DNA of 64,000 nt from Lacrimispora sphenoides JCM 1415 (GTDB lineage: Bacteria; Bacillota; Clostridia; Lachnospirales; Lachnospiraceae), in assembly GCF_900105615.1 (NCBI RefSeq), contig NZ_LT630003.1, positions 3,732,501 through 3,796,500 on the forward strand, in the 5' to 3' direction. Positions 1 through 9,421 of the stretch are shown here, in pieces. A program made the translations under genes and the position numbers. Numbering within the stretch: position 1 is the first letter of the stretch; the number at the start of each line of letters is the position of its first letter. The notes below the pieces were generated by a model that worked only from the letters and a program-made list of their open reading frames with translations, did not search any database and was not told the DNA's origin.

Positions 1-1054
1 CATCTATTGTATTCTCACAAAGAATTCCTGTCTTTCCATTTTCTATCATCTTTTCAAAAGCGCCAACCCGACTTGCCACTGTAGGAACCTTAACTAATGA
101 AGCCTCTATCCACTTGTTTTCTGATTTGGCTCGGTTAAAAATAGTATCGTCTAAAGGCGCAATATTAATATCTATTTCTGCAATTAAATCTGGAAGTCTC
201 TTCCAACTTATCATCTTAGAAACAATAATTCTTTCTTTAAATACTTTCAATTCCCTTGGAATATCTAACTCTCCAACTAATATCAATTCCACATGTTGGT
301 ATTTTTCCATCAAGCGGACCAGTGCAGGCAAAACTATGGCAAAATCCGGATTATGTGTAATACTACCACTAAAATATCCAATTTTTACAATATTTTCTTC
401 TTTATTAGAATTTCTTTTCCATGCATCTTCTGAAATTTTGATCATATATTCAGAAGCTACGTTCCTATTAATCGTTACATCACTTATGTATTTTCCCAAT
501 TCATCCGCAAGTACTTCAGTTGTCGTGATTGCTGCATCACACATAGAAAGCAATTTGCCCATCGCAACTACACCATCATCGTACAACTTTTTATCGTTCT
601 CTGACATTGTTTGTACATAAGGAATCGTTTTTGTATACCTCGTGTCAATCATCAAATCATCAATATCAAAGAGTACAGTTTTATTATACCTTTTTGCCTT
701 TTTGATAAATTCACCTATCAAATCCGTGTATGGGCAACGAAAAAAAATAAATATTCGAAAATTTTTTACTAAATCCATCGATATCTCTTGATAAAAAACT
801 TCAGCAGTAGAAATATTATTTGCTTCCAACTGTTCCCGCTGATGACTTACTCTATATCTGTAAGGATGCTCCAAACAGCAACCATTAATAAACAATACAT
901 CATGATAATAAGACTGCGCCCATTCCATATTAGAAGAGGGCTTATGTTTACACATATTACTTCTTAAGTATAAGTGCGTTTTACGAAGTAATATACCAAC
1001 TCCCTCTTCTTTTAATACTCTTTTAGCTTTTTTTACTAGACTTTTCTCATCCAT
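1..1054 (-). CDS. Glycosyltransferase, GT4/GT1-like, 3' end cut by window edge
   Basis: An open minus-strand frame runs from an ATG at 1054 to the window edge without a stop, so 351 codons are visible and the C-terminus is missing. The start is preceded by GGAAG at a usable distance. The visible part reads as a two-domain glycosyltransferase. An N-terminal half with an FDIDDLM segment is followed by a second-domain beginning (IVKIGYFSGS, then VELILVGELD), and near the edge by NRAKSENKWIEAS and a VPTVASRVGAF block, where GT4-type enzymes bind the sugar nucleotide. It probably adds a sugar in the adjacent exopolysaccharide pathway; donor and acceptor cannot be read. It lies 91 bp downstream of the GT8 gene on the same strand and is AT-rich like its neighbours. 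The family is inferred from motifs only. Confidence 0.75.
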   Translation of the reverse strand, partial: MDEKSLVKKAKRVLKEEGVGILLRKTHLYLRSNMCKHKPSSNMEWAQSYYHDVLFINGCCLEHPYRYRVSHQREQLEANNISTAEVFYQEISMDLVKNFRIFIFFRCPYTDLIGEFIKKAKRYNKTVLFDIDDLMIDTRYTKTIPYVQTMSENDKKLYDDGVVAMGKLLSMCDAAITTTEVLADELGKYISDVTINRNVASEYMIKISEDAWKRNSNKEENIVKIGYFSGSITHNPDFAIVLPALVRLMEKYQHVELILVGELDIPRELKVFKERIIVSKMISWKRLPDLIAEIDINIAPLDDTIFNRAKSENKWIEASLVKVPTVASRVGAFEKMIENGKTGILCENTID

Positions 1055-1145
1055 ACTTGTACTTCCTTATTCTTAAAATAATATAACCTCGTAAACATGT
1101 GAAATAGCAAAACTTTCTAAGATTTCCGCCAACTAAGTTGATATA

Positions 1146-2078
1146 TTACATCCCATTCTTAAGGTGATATAACTTTAAAAAAATAACAAAAGGTAAATGT
1201 TCTGCCAACCATGCCGTCAATAAGGTATGCTTAGAAATAGTAGATGGCTTTATGGTCTTTCCATCAAATACTTCTTTTTCTATTTTTAAATACCCCTCCC
1301 TCAAAGGATGTCTGCTGGGCTTAAACCAAGGGCGTTCATAGAGTTCATTCATATAATGAATGATTTTATACTTCGTTCTAGTTTCCTCTATCTCGGTATC
1401 TGTATAATAAACCGTTGATTTAAATAAATTTCTAATTTGGCTACCTGAATACATGAGCATGGAAGGCATAACATTGAATTCAGGCTTTAATATTCCTATC
1501 CCATAGCGACAAACATAATTAAGTGTACCTTCACTTTGCATGGGAGGATTTCCATTATATTTATTTATATAATTTCTACACTCTTCACTAATATTTTCTT
1601 TCTTCCATCTTTTCATATTAAATAAGACTACACCATCACAAATGTATTTATCATCAAAATTCAAATTACTATCATTTTTAACCTTTTTTGAATAGGGCAT
1701 TAAAACCCCTGCTATAATCTCATTATCCATATTTCTCTGAAATAATTTTTCCAAAGAGTCAGTAACAATAGTATCACTATCTAAATAAAGCAACTTTGGT
1801 TCCTCTATTATGCTATCCAAAAAAAGCTTGGTGTAAATAGTCCTGGGATGCCTGTCCTTCTGATTTAAATATAAATCATTTAAAATATAATCAGCATGAA
1901 TGACTTTTACTTTTTGATTGTATTTTTCTAATGTACATTCCATAAGTTTTATATTATCTAAACTAATATTGTCAGAAATAAGATAAATTTTCACATCAGG
2001 ATTATGTTTTATCAATGACACCATTGACACAGTAGTTTGGTAAAAATAGAAATCATTGCAAGAATATACGACAATCAC
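1146..2078 (-). CDS. Glycosyltransferase family 8 protein
   Basis: This 310-residue protein has the GT8 layout. It opens with IVVYSCNDFYFYQTTVSMVSL, a Rossmann-like nucleotide-sugar entry. The metal-binding DxD motif is LYLDSD at residues 98-102, and a C-terminal HYMNELYERPW segment at 241-251 matches the family's His...KPW diphosphate-contact region. GT8 enzymes are retaining transferases that usually use UDP-glucose or UDP-galactose; which one is used here cannot be told. Length is normal for the family, and no signal peptide or membrane segment is visible, so it should be cytoplasmic. Only one base separates it from the GT4 gene upstream, implying cotranscription and probably coupled translation. 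Confidence 0.9.
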   Translation of the reverse strand: MIVVYSCNDFYFYQTTVSMVSLIKHNPDVKIYLISDNISLDNIKLMECTLEKYNQKVKVIHADYILNDLYLNQKDRHPRTIYTKLFLDSIIEEPKLLYLDSDTIVTDSLEKLFQRNMDNEIIAGVLMPYSKKVKNDSNLNFDDKYICDGVVLFNMKRWKKENISEECRNYINKYNGNPPMQSEGTLNYVCRYGIGILKPEFNVMPSMLMYSGSQIRNLFKSTVYYTDTEIEETRTKYKIIHYMNELYERPWFKPSRHPLREGYLKIEKEVFDGKTIKPSTISKHTLLTAWLAEHLPFVIFLKLYHLKNGM

Positions 2079-2079
2079 C

Positions 2080-3135
2080 TTACACCTCTTCTTTATAAAT
2101 GGAAATTATTTGAGACATATATGCTTCCATATCGCTAAAACGTTTTGCTCTATCCAGAGCCTCTTTACTTTTAATTTTATATTGAAAATGATCTGTCAAA
2201 AGTTGCTTAGCTTTATCCACAAATTCCTCATCACTTTCACAGATTTCCCATGCCTTTTCTCCTAAAATTTCACATGCTCCTGAAGTCTTAGTCGACAGTA
2301 CCGGTACGCCCAAAATATTTGCTTCAGCAATCACCAGTCCGAAGCCTTCCCACCTTGAAGTAAGACATAACAACGATGATTTATTAATGTAAGCATACGG
2401 ATTACTTTGGAATCCTAATAATTGAACATTCTCCTCTAGTCCAATACATTTTACCATTCTCTGGCATTCTTCCAATAGGTTACCATCTCCCAGCATTATG
2501 CAGCAGAGTTTATCAAATCCTTCTTTTTTCAACATTTCAACCAATCGAATAAACCGCTGCGGATTTTTTTGTTCTACGAAACGCCCAACAAATACAATAT
2601 CAATTGCAAAAAAATTATTATATTGTTTATCATTAGCTTTTTGTTTTATTCTCTCCACATCCAAAGGATTCTTTACAACTATCACCTTTTCCTTGAACTT
2701 ATTTGCAAACACCATATTTTGAAACATATCTGTAGAAACTGTTAGTACTTTACTTATTCTCTTTTTACAGCATTTAAAAACTATAGTTCGAATATTCCAA
2801 TTATTGACCCACGGCGGATCATAATGAAGGTGAGAGATTAATCGGAAACTTCGCAAAATCATTGCGCAAAGAACAGTTGCAGTAAAATCATGAGCATGTA
2901 CTATATCCGGCTGGTATTCTTTAATTATTTTGCTAATATTTCTCCTAGTAAATTTATCCAACAAAAAATAACAGATATCTTCTTTTCTTAAAACATCTTC
3001 TATCTCTCCTTTTGTAGCTAAATACACAGCTTCATAATTTTCATCGAGATGCTTTATTATAGTAATAGCTACATTCTCTGCTCCTGAATACGAAGAAGAC
3101 TTTAAGACATGCAACACTTTAATCCTTCTGCTCAT
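2080..3135 (-). CDS. Glycosyltransferase family 4 protein
   Basis: The 351-residue protein shows both halves of a GT-B fold. The N-terminus has VLHVLKSSSYSGAE, where the glycine-containing loop normally contacts the acceptor, and DIVHAHDF at about 78-84. The C-terminal half starts at VFVGRFVEQKNP (181-192) and carries the EX7E motif, here E263 and E271 within RWEGFGLVIAEA. These features fit a retaining GT4 enzyme acting on a lipid-linked oligosaccharide in the cytoplasm. It sits between the GT8 gene (1 bp away) and the priming transferase (83 bp upstream), so it probably adds one of the first sugars of the repeat unit. Substrate specificity is not deducible. Confidence 0.92.
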   Translation of the reverse strand: MSRRIKVLHVLKSSSYSGAENVAITIIKHLDENYEAVYLATKGEIEDVLRKEDICYFLLDKFTRRNISKIIKEYQPDIVHAHDFTATVLCAMILRSFRLISHLHYDPPWVNNWNIRTIVFKCCKKRISKVLTVSTDMFQNMVFANKFKEKVIVVKNPLDVERIKQKANDKQYNNFFAIDIVFVGRFVEQKNPQRFIRLVEMLKKEGFDKLCCIMLGDGNLLEECQRMVKCIGLEENVQLLGFQSNPYAYINKSSLLCLTSRWEGFGLVIAEANILGVPVLSTKTSGACEILGEKAWEICESDEEFVDKAKQLLTDHFQYKIKSKEALDRAKRFSDMEAYMSQIISIYKEEV

Positions 3136-3218
3136 ATGTACCTCTTTACATTATACCTTTCATTCATAAAATATTTCCAAGTAATTCAGATCAATAATAA
3201 GTACCGTGCTTTATCGAT

Positions 3219-4565
3219 TTACTTTTCGATATTTGACTGTACTCCTTCTGTGGCTTCTTTCATAAACATAATCTTAGGTGTCATAAATATTAATTTCAAA
3301 TCCAAAAGAAACGAATAATTACGAATATAGGTTAAATCTAGCTTTAGTTTATCATATGCTGTCGTATTATACTTCCCATAAATCTGTGCATATCCCGTAA
3401 GTCCAGCCTTCACTTTTGTCCTATATGTAAATTCCGGTATATCCTTAAGTATCTCTTCAACTAATTCTGGTCGCTCCGGCCTGGGGCCTACTAAGGACAT
3501 TTCTCCCCTCAATATATTAAAAAGCTGGGGCAGCTCGTCCAGCCTCGTCCTTCTAAGGAAATGCCCGATGGGCAAAATCCTGGAATCTCCTTCCTCAGCC
3601 AGACGGGCCACCCCATCCTTTTCTGCCTCTTGAATCATTGTGCGGAACTTATAGATATAAAATACTTTGTCATCTCTAGTTAATCTGGCCTGTTTAAAAA
3701 AAATTGGTCCTTTATCTGTAAGACTTATTAATACACTTATGATTAAAAAAAGAGGAGAAGCTATCACTATTCCTATCAAAGCCCCTACAATATCCACCAG
3801 TCGCTTGATAAATAGTTGCTCAATGGTCATCCCTTCATTTCTTGATAGTAAAAGCGGTGAATCAAATAGATTCAATTCTACCGAACTCTTCAACAAAATA
3901 TCCGATATCTTTGGTACATTATAAGTACGAATGGAATTTGCAAAACAATATTTTAATATCAGATTCCGCTCATGTGATGAAATATCACCAATAATAACTC
4001 CATCGTAATTCAGTATCTCTTGTTGTAGGATAACAATTCCCTTTTTAATATTAATCGTACGGCATATTTCATATTTGTCTTCCCTTGAATTAATCTTTTC
4101 TGCGAGATGATAATCTGATCTTCCTCCAGAAATTAAGAGCATTTTCCTTGGTGGAAATACCTTTCCATAAAACCATTGATATACCAGAGTCCAGACTATA
4201 ATAATTAAAAAGTCCAACCCTGTCATCTTTATTAATTGTAAAGGACTTAGAAAGTGTTTATCCAGTACTGCAATCTGTAAGTATGTAAAAATATTTGTAA
4301 AAATGACTGCCAAAATTTGGGAATATATTAAATTCCCTTTTTTTAAATATCCAACTTTAAATCCTCCATATATGCTCATAAAAAGAACAAGAAGAATTCC
4401 ATATAAAAATATCATCATCCAATTTCCTCGGCGAAAAAAAGGAAATTCTATTATTCTATTATAATGACCAATCCAAGTCCAGCCATATAACACAATCAAC
4501 ATTGATGTAATACCAAAAGTAAAGAATATTCTTATGAGCCTTTTATATTTCTGATCTACCTTCAT
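3219..4565 (-). CDS. Exopolysaccharide priming sugar-phosphate transferase
   Basis: At 448 residues this is a typical polyprenyl-phosphate glycosylphosphotransferase of the WbaP/EpsL superfamily. Four or five hydrophobic segments occupy residues 1-130, a soluble middle domain follows, a re-entrant membrane helix lies near 253-285, and a C-terminal catalytic domain completes it. Diagnostic blocks are KFRTM at 306-310, RRTRLDELPQLFNIL at 338-352 with the D343-E344 pair, and SLVGPRPERPE at 357-367. The enzyme moves a sugar-1-phosphate from a UDP-sugar to undecaprenyl phosphate, starting the repeat unit that its neighbours extend. The sugar cannot be told from sequence alone. A good promoter lies upstream at 4619-4648, and a terminator separates it from the ligase-like gene. 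Confidence 0.95.
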   Translation of the reverse strand: MKVDQKYKRLIRIFFTFGITSMLIVLYGWTWIGHYNRIIEFPFFRRGNWMMIFLYGILLVLFMSIYGGFKVGYLKKGNLIYSQILAVIFTNIFTYLQIAVLDKHFLSPLQLIKMTGLDFLIIIVWTLVYQWFYGKVFPPRKMLLISGGRSDYHLAEKINSREDKYEICRTINIKKGIVILQQEILNYDGVIIGDISSHERNLILKYCFANSIRTYNVPKISDILLKSSVELNLFDSPLLLSRNEGMTIEQLFIKRLVDIVGALIGIVIASPLFLIISVLISLTDKGPIFFKQARLTRDDKVFYIYKFRTMIQEAEKDGVARLAEEGDSRILPIGHFLRRTRLDELPQLFNILRGEMSLVGPRPERPELVEEILKDIPEFTYRTKVKAGLTGYAQIYGKYNTTAYDKLKLDLTYIRNYSFLLDLKLIFMTPKIMFMKEATEGVQSNIEK

Positions 4566-4618
4566 CTAAAATGCACCTTTATTCGTCATTATTCTACTCC
4601 AACTCTCAAAGCCTTTTT

Positions 4619-4648
4619 AGTATAACATATTTTTCATGCTAAGTACAA
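4619..4648 (-). promoter_or_regulatory. Sigma-A-type promoter of the priming transferase gene
   Basis: On the minus strand TTGTAC (4648-4643) and TATACT (4624-4619) are 18 bp apart, about 50 bp upstream of the start codon at 4565. It lies between the terminator of the preceding gene and this gene, which supports an independent transcript for the glycosyltransferases below it. Confidence 0.6.
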
Positions 4649-4715
4649 TCTTCTACAAGATAAAAAGCATTGTTATTTTTTAATATTTTATGAATATTTT
4701 ACCTTTCTATTAAAA

Positions 4716-4763
4716 AACTTCAAATACTGAGAACAAAAATTAATTTCTCTAGTATTTGAAGTT
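4716..4763 (-). terminator. Rho-independent terminator after the O-antigen ligase-like gene
   Basis: Minus-strand arms AACTTCAAATACT (4763-4751) and AGTATTTGAAGTT (4728-4716) pair perfectly, are extended by GAGA/TCTC, and are followed by a run of Ts. It begins 17 bp past the stop at 4780. Confidence 0.85.
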
Positions 4764-4779
4764 ATGATTAACTCTCAAA

Positions 4780-6339
4780 TTATAGCTTTTCTATTGATTT
4801 TGTCGACCCCATTCCTAACAATAGCCAAAAAACAGGTGTAGTAATAGGAAGGTTAAGGTTTACAAAGGCCTGAATGCTATAGCAGATGATGCCAAACATT
4901 ATTGCCATAATATATGGATTTTTACTATAATTATTAAGACAATTTCTTATATATCCTATTATAAAACTTAAATAAGATATTAATCCCGCAATACCTACCG
5001 TTGTTAACATATGTAAATATTCATTATGTGCACTATCAAACAATTGATTATATGGGTTATTGGCAGTTTTATGCATTACTAAAATACCAAAGGTTTCAGG
5101 TCCATATCCCACAATTTTTTTCCATAAAGGTAAACTCTGAAAACATTCCATAGCCATTCTCCAGATATATCCCCTGTTAGTTCCCCAATCATCATTAAAG
5201 AGAAAATATGAGCTTAAGCTACCATATCTATTTGCATTGCCCGCTACGTTACAATCATAAATAATATATAATACAGCCAAGATAATTAGCAAAAGAAGCG
5301 CTATCCAAAGATATCTGAATAAATTTCCAAATTCCTTGGCTTCATATTTCTTCTTAAAAGTAATAAAATACCAAAGAATGACAATTCCCCATAAACTCAT
5401 TACCAGATATGGCAATCCACGAAATCTTATTACCACTTCAAAAGCACTTTCTATTCCTATTACACTTTCTCCACAATAAATATTTATCCAGTCAATGCAT
5501 TGAATAACCGAAAAAAATGTTGCCAGCACAACGACATACCTTTGAATCCCTTTTGAGCTTTTAAATAAATACAATGGCAAAAAACCAAACAAAACTCCCA
5601 AAGAAAGGTATGCATTATCACTAACACCCATGATAATAGCAAAAAAACCGATCACCATACAGAGATAATGCCATAACATATTTTTAACTTTTGTATCTGT
5701 AGCAAACAAAACCGTCGCAATCGCAACCAAAATCCCAACATATGCGGTATATGTATTTATATTTCCTATTGTTGATGTAAAAATAGGTATTTGTTCTGCA
5801 ACCATATTAGCTTTAAAATGAAGAATATCTAATTTAAAATAATCAGTAATTCCAAACAGACATACAAGCATTCCTGCCGCTAAAATGACATCAATATACC
5901 AACTCTTATACTTCCAAAATCTACTTACACAAAAACAGCTAATAACATACCAAGTTATCAAAAAAAGTCCCGTATATCTCCCCTCATTGCCCCAAAATGA
6001 TTCATATAGATAATCTGATGTGATAGTCGATATGAATGCAACCATTAGATATATCAATACAGCATAATCCGCAACAGTACAATTTCTCAGGAATTTCTTT
6101 AAAGAAAATTCCTTAAAGAACAATGCTGTTTGCTTTGCTCCTACGGTAACAGAATACCCAACAACTAATATAGCCATTAAAATAGTACAAATGCAGTAAT
6201 AATAGTATTTGACTATTAGAATATCAAAATATTGATTTTTAACTACAAGAGGAAGGCCTAAACCGATTAAAATTACGTATATCCCAGTAACTATTGATAA
6301 AAAATTCACCTTTTCAATTTTCTTGCATGATGTCATCAT
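4780..6339 (-). CDS. O-antigen ligase / polymerase-like membrane protein
   Basis: This 519-residue, very hydrophobic protein has about 12 predicted membrane segments. A large extracytoplasmic loop near the C-terminal third contains FDSAHNEYLHMLTTVGIAG, which closely fits the Wzy_C/WaaL family signature (an H-N-x-Y/L pattern followed by a G-rich helix). Such proteins either polymerise lipid-linked repeat units or attach glycans to an acceptor on the outer face of the membrane. With a priming transferase and three glycosyltransferases downstream, a polymerase or ligase for that exopolysaccharide is the natural role; the two cannot be separated by sequence. The ATG at 6339 begins a charged stretch before the first membrane helix. 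Its own promoter and terminator bracket it. Confidence 0.85.
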   Translation of the reverse strand: MMTSCKKIEKVNFLSIVTGIYVILIGLGLPLVVKNQYFDILIVKYYYYCICTILMAILVVGYSVTVGAKQTALFFKEFSLKKFLRNCTVADYAVLIYLMVAFISTITSDYLYESFWGNEGRYTGLFLITWYVISCFCVSRFWKYKSWYIDVILAAGMLVCLFGITDYFKLDILHFKANMVAEQIPIFTSTIGNINTYTAYVGILVAIATVLFATDTKVKNMLWHYLCMVIGFFAIIMGVSDNAYLSLGVLFGFLPLYLFKSSKGIQRYVVVLATFFSVIQCIDWINIYCGESVIGIESAFEVVIRFRGLPYLVMSLWGIVILWYFITFKKKYEAKEFGNLFRYLWIALLLLIILAVLYIIYDCNVAGNANRYGSLSSYFLFNDDWGTNRGYIWRMAMECFQSLPLWKKIVGYGPETFGILVMHKTANNPYNQLFDSAHNEYLHMLTTVGIAGLISYLSFIIGYIRNCLNNYSKNPYIMAIMFGIICYSIQAFVNLNLPITTPVFWLLLGMGSTKSIEKL

Positions 6340-6365
6340 AAGGAACTATCCCTTTCTTTTTTTTT

Positions 6366-6394
6366 ATTTTATCATAAGGGTATCTTCAAAACAA
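6366..6394 (-). promoter_or_regulatory. Probable promoter of the O-antigen ligase-like gene
   Basis: On the minus strand TTGTTT (6394-6389) and TAAAAT (6371-6366) are separated by 17 bp, about 27 bp upstream of the start codon. The -10 is imperfect, so the call is moderate. Confidence 0.45.
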
Positions 6395-6920
6395 CGATAT
6401 TTTTCATTTCCATGAAATTCCTATTCTACCTTTTCTTACTTTTAAGAAATCGGTAACGATTTCTCCCTACTAAATGAAGTTTGATTTGTTGCAGAATTTA
6501 TGACTGTATAAGTTACGCTATTACCGAGAAGGACATTAAGCACCTTTTTCCAGTATTTCAAGAATAACACAATGACCAATAAGAATCAATTCATTCTTAC
6601 TGGTAATCATATAATATCTTTAAGCATTACAAATGAGACTCTTATATAAATCGGTAAAGTAGTTCTCCAAATATGGTCATTGCATAGATTATATAATTTC
6701 AAAGGGTACGTGTCATTTAACATAGAAGATGTAGGGGAAAGGCCAGTGCTCTCATTCTTTTAATTACAAATTATAATAAAAGGGCATGATCAAATTTAAC
6801 TCACTTCAATCATTGAACCATATTCAAATGATGGCTTATACAGAAAATATTAACTAAAAATCGCTATCTATTACTAAATTCTGGTAAATTCTTTAAAATT
6901 TAAATGGTACTAATGTTCTT
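6395..6920. other. AT-rich gene-free stretch
   Basis: About 525 bp between the ligase-like gene's promoter and the terminator of the repeat protein. No convincing reading frame, RNA gene or long repeat was seen on either strand. It marks the junction between the AT-rich polysaccharide cluster and the more GC-balanced remainder of the window. Confidence 0.5.
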
Positions 6921-6972
6921 AAAAAAAGGGGTATCGCCCTATGACAATAATAGTCATTTAGCGATACCCCTT
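6921..6972 (-). terminator. Strong terminator after the cell-wall-binding repeat gene
   Basis: Arms AAGGGGTATCGC (6972-6961) and GCGATACCCCTT (6937-6926) pair perfectly over 12 bp. A second inner stem GTCAT/ATGAC lies in the loop, and seven Ts follow on the minus strand. It starts 32 bp past the stop codon at 7005. Confidence 0.9.
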
Positions 6973-7004
6973 ATTATAAAGCTAATACAATGTCAATCTA
7001 CAAT

Positions 7005-8687
7005 TTATTTCTCTACGTAAACAAAATTGATTGATTCACCTGTCTGGCTATAGCAACGATCGTTACCATCTTTAGCTTTGGATTTGCCCTTCTGTACAGT
7101 ACCAGAAGTATTGATCAACTTGTAGGTAATCTTAGCATCTTTAGCAGCTGCATTATCAACTACAAAGTACTCTGAATAATCTTTTCCAGATGGATTAGTA
7201 GCCGTATTTACATAAGCCTCATCAAGGAAGTCATCAGTTGTTAAAAGTGTGTACTTTGTATTAGCACTAGTCTCGTCAATCTTGATAACTGCATATTTAT
7301 CATCCTTATCAGCTGCTAAAAGCATACCAGCTAAGTAGTACTTGCTGCTATCAACACCATTCTTACCAGAGCCCTTAAAGCTTCCGGACTTGTTGAATAA
7401 GAAGTTGAAAGAATCTCCATCAATGCTTACGCTCTGCTTGTTGGTCTTCATGGAACCATCATCGCCTGAACCGAAGTAATAGCTGTAGTAATCCTGGCCT
7501 AACAGCGTACCAGCGTTCTTCTTGAAGTTCTCTTCAGTATCAAATGGATAATTATCATTATCATCTGCTAATATAGAGTCAATCTTAGTTGTGCTTCCAT
7601 CAACAAATTGGATAAATCTCAGACCAGATTTCATTTTTCCAGAAGCATCGAATGCATACTTCTTTCCATTAATGGTCTTAATTTCAGATGCTACTAACTT
7701 ACCATCCTTATCGGAATAATACCAAGCATCAGAATCATCACTATAATCACCTGAATTCAAATTCTCATCTGGAACAACTTTGAACCAACCCTTGGTTACT
7801 CTTGCTCCATCTTCTGGTGTACCATAGTATCTCCAGTTTCTGGTATAGTCAGCTGAGCCCTGAGTTGCTGTGATGCTGCCAGTAGCTACTTTAGATGTTG
7901 TTGGAGTTGCATCATAAATGATCCACTCTGCGTTCATACGGCCATCTACATCAAAGCTGTACTTCTTACCATTAATGGTCTCACCTTTTTTGTCAGCCAT
8001 CTTCTTACCATTGCTCTTGAAGTAGAAGTAACGAGTCTGATTCTCATCATCAAATACGTTGCCGCTGGAAACGCCTGCGTCTTCTGATGAATCGTAGTTA
8101 TTATCTACGATCTCAAGATAAGCCCAACCGGTAACCTGAGCTCCGTCGTTCTCGTCGCCGCAGTAATAAACGCCTTCCTGCCAAGCTTCATCGCCAGTTT
8201 TTCTTTCGCCGTCGCTGCCGATCCAGCCATATAACATTTTTCCTTCATCATTGAATACATATTTCTTACCATTGATGGTCTTGAAGGAAGCAACAGTACC
8301 GTTGCTGGAAGCTTTAAAAGCTTTACCATTAGATCCAAAATAGTACCAGTTATTTACTGGCTCATTATCGTCATCACCATCATAGTTTTCGTTCTCAACG
8401 GAAACCCACTTATTGGTAGCCATAGCACCGTTCTCATCTACATAATAGTAGTTATCATTGTATTCAACAACAACATCGGTAGCCATCTCGCCATCATCAT
8501 TGAGGTAGAACCAGTTATCTCCTGATTTCTCCCACTTCTCTGTCTCTAAATCGCCGTTCTTGTCATAGTACACCCATGTACCATTTTCTTCCTGCCAGCC
8601 AGTTGCTGCGAAAGAGGACATGGAAGCGCCTAATGCAAGCAGTGCTGCTGTTGATAATACAGCAACTAATTTGGTCTGCTTTCTCAT
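7005..8687 (-). CDS. Secreted cell-wall-binding repeat protein
   Basis: The preferred start at 8687 gives 560 residues beginning MRKQTKLVAVL, a clear signal peptide ending near SSFAA. An in-frame ATG at 8744 is unlikely: it falls only about 10 bases beyond the -10 box, leaving no leader for a ribosome site, whereas AAGGAG precedes 8687. The mature protein is built of aromatic/glycine repeats of the choline-binding type: W-x-YY...NG, then GW or KW at 20-40 residue steps, several with the spacer TINGKKY-F. The C-terminal 150 residues diverge from the repeats and may be a separate domain. Such repeats hold proteins non-covalently on wall polymers, classically on phosphocholine. No catalytic domain was recognised. 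The strong promoter suggests an abundant surface protein. It lies divergent from the licC-licA-like gene. Confidence 0.88.
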   Translation of the reverse strand: MRKQTKLVAVLSTAALLALGASMSSFAATGWQEENGTWVYYDKNGDLETEKWEKSGDNWFYLNDDGEMATDVVVEYNDNYYYVDENGAMATNKWVSVENENYDGDDDNEPVNNWYYFGSNGKAFKASSNGTVASFKTINGKKYVFNDEGKMLYGWIGSDGERKTGDEAWQEGVYYCGDENDGAQVTGWAYLEIVDNNYDSSEDAGVSSGNVFDDENQTRYFYFKSNGKKMADKKGETINGKKYSFDVDGRMNAEWIIYDATPTTSKVATGSITATQGSADYTRNWRYYGTPEDGARVTKGWFKVVPDENLNSGDYSDDSDAWYYSDKDGKLVASEIKTINGKKYAFDASGKMKSGLRFIQFVDGSTTKIDSILADDNDNYPFDTEENFKKNAGTLLGQDYYSYYFGSGDDGSMKTNKQSVSIDGDSFNFLFNKSGSFKGSGKNGVDSSKYYLAGMLLAADKDDKYAVIKIDETSANTKYTLLTTDDFLDEAYVNTATNPSGKDYSEYFVVDNAAAKDAKITYKLINTSGTVQKGKSKAKDGNDRCYSQTGESINFVYVEK

Positions 8688-8753
8688 AATTAATGCACTC
8701 TCCTTTTTTCTTTTTGAAATACTCTTCGAAATTCCTAATTGCATTACGAGGTA

Positions 8754-8782
8754 ATTATACTTCCTATAATGGAAATTATCAA
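8754..8782 (-). promoter_or_regulatory. Strong sigma-A promoter of the repeat-protein gene
   Basis: TTGATA (8782-8777) and a consensus TATAAT (8759-8754) are exactly 17 bp apart on the minus strand. The implied transcript starts near 8747, which decides in favour of the start codon at 8687 over the one at 8744. Confidence 0.8.
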
Positions 8783-9200
8783 TACCTTTTTTACTTTTTT
8801 TGCATTTTTTGCAAAAACAAAAAAATATTTACATTTCCGGCAGAAGCTATCAATTCCTCCATCACATGGTATAGTATAATACAATTTTCTGGAAAATGCT
8901 ATAACATTTATCTGTGCATTTTCTTACATAATCTTTACGAAAATGCATTTTAGGGGAAGAATTGTTTTTTTATTAGTACAATCCTGTTTTTATAGACTTA
9001 TTCTTCTGGTTTTTCTTGATAAACCTTATAATATCTGTTGTTTCAGAAGCAGAAAACAGTGCTCCCTCATGATCAAAAAGTCACCTTTTTTTCCTGCTAA
9101 ACATAACAAATCTAGTTTGTCACAGAGCAAAACAGTACAAGATTAAACCACATATCTTAATCAATTCATAATTATTCTCAAGCACATTAGCCCAAGCCAT
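8783..9200. other. Intergenic stretch, no gene seen
   Basis: AT-rich DNA between two divergent genes. Short poly-T and poly-A runs and a few TATAAT-like words occur, but no frame with a ribosome site and no convincing folded element was found. The repeats to its right are listed separately. Confidence 0.4.
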
Positions 9201-9209
9201 ACCGACAAT

Positions 9210-9320
9210 CTTCTATCGCAATCTCCAAATACTATCTGCTTTCACAATCCAATCGCAGTCCCTATAACTATCCAATCGCAATCTACTATCACCATCCAAT
9301 CTCAATCCCTATTGCAATTT
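9210..9320 (+). repeat. Degenerate direct repeats upstream of the licC-licA-like promoter
   Basis: The word ATCGCAATC or a near variant occurs at about 9215, 9252, 9274 and 9298, and a further relative, TTGCAATT, at 9312, where it overlaps the -35 box. Three copies carry the longer form ATCCAATCKCARTC at 23-24 bp steps, close to two DNA turns. GCAATTTACCA at 9314 recurs at 9381, between promoter and start codon. This could be an operator array, possibly for the gene's own helix-turn-helix domain; that is inference. Confidence 0.45.
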
Positions 9321-9339
9321 ACCATTTCAATGGTATAAT
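9312..9339 (+). promoter_or_regulatory. Promoter of the licC-licA-like gene
   Basis: TTGCAA (9312-9317) and consensus TATAAT (9334-9339) are separated by 16 bp. The leader to the ATG at 9422 is about 75 nt and contains GGAGG at 9407-9411. Confidence 0.7.
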
Positions 9340-9421
9340 GTTCATATATCTATAATAATATCAATTTCTGAACACTTTTCGCAATTTACCAATTTATCAA
9401 CTATACGGAGGTTATACGACT

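Noticed and set aside
114..620. A 168-codon plus-strand frame at the left edge
   Set aside because: It lies antisense to the truncated glycosyltransferase, whose open minus-strand frame covers the whole region and shows family motifs; the plus-strand frame has no ribosome site or domain.
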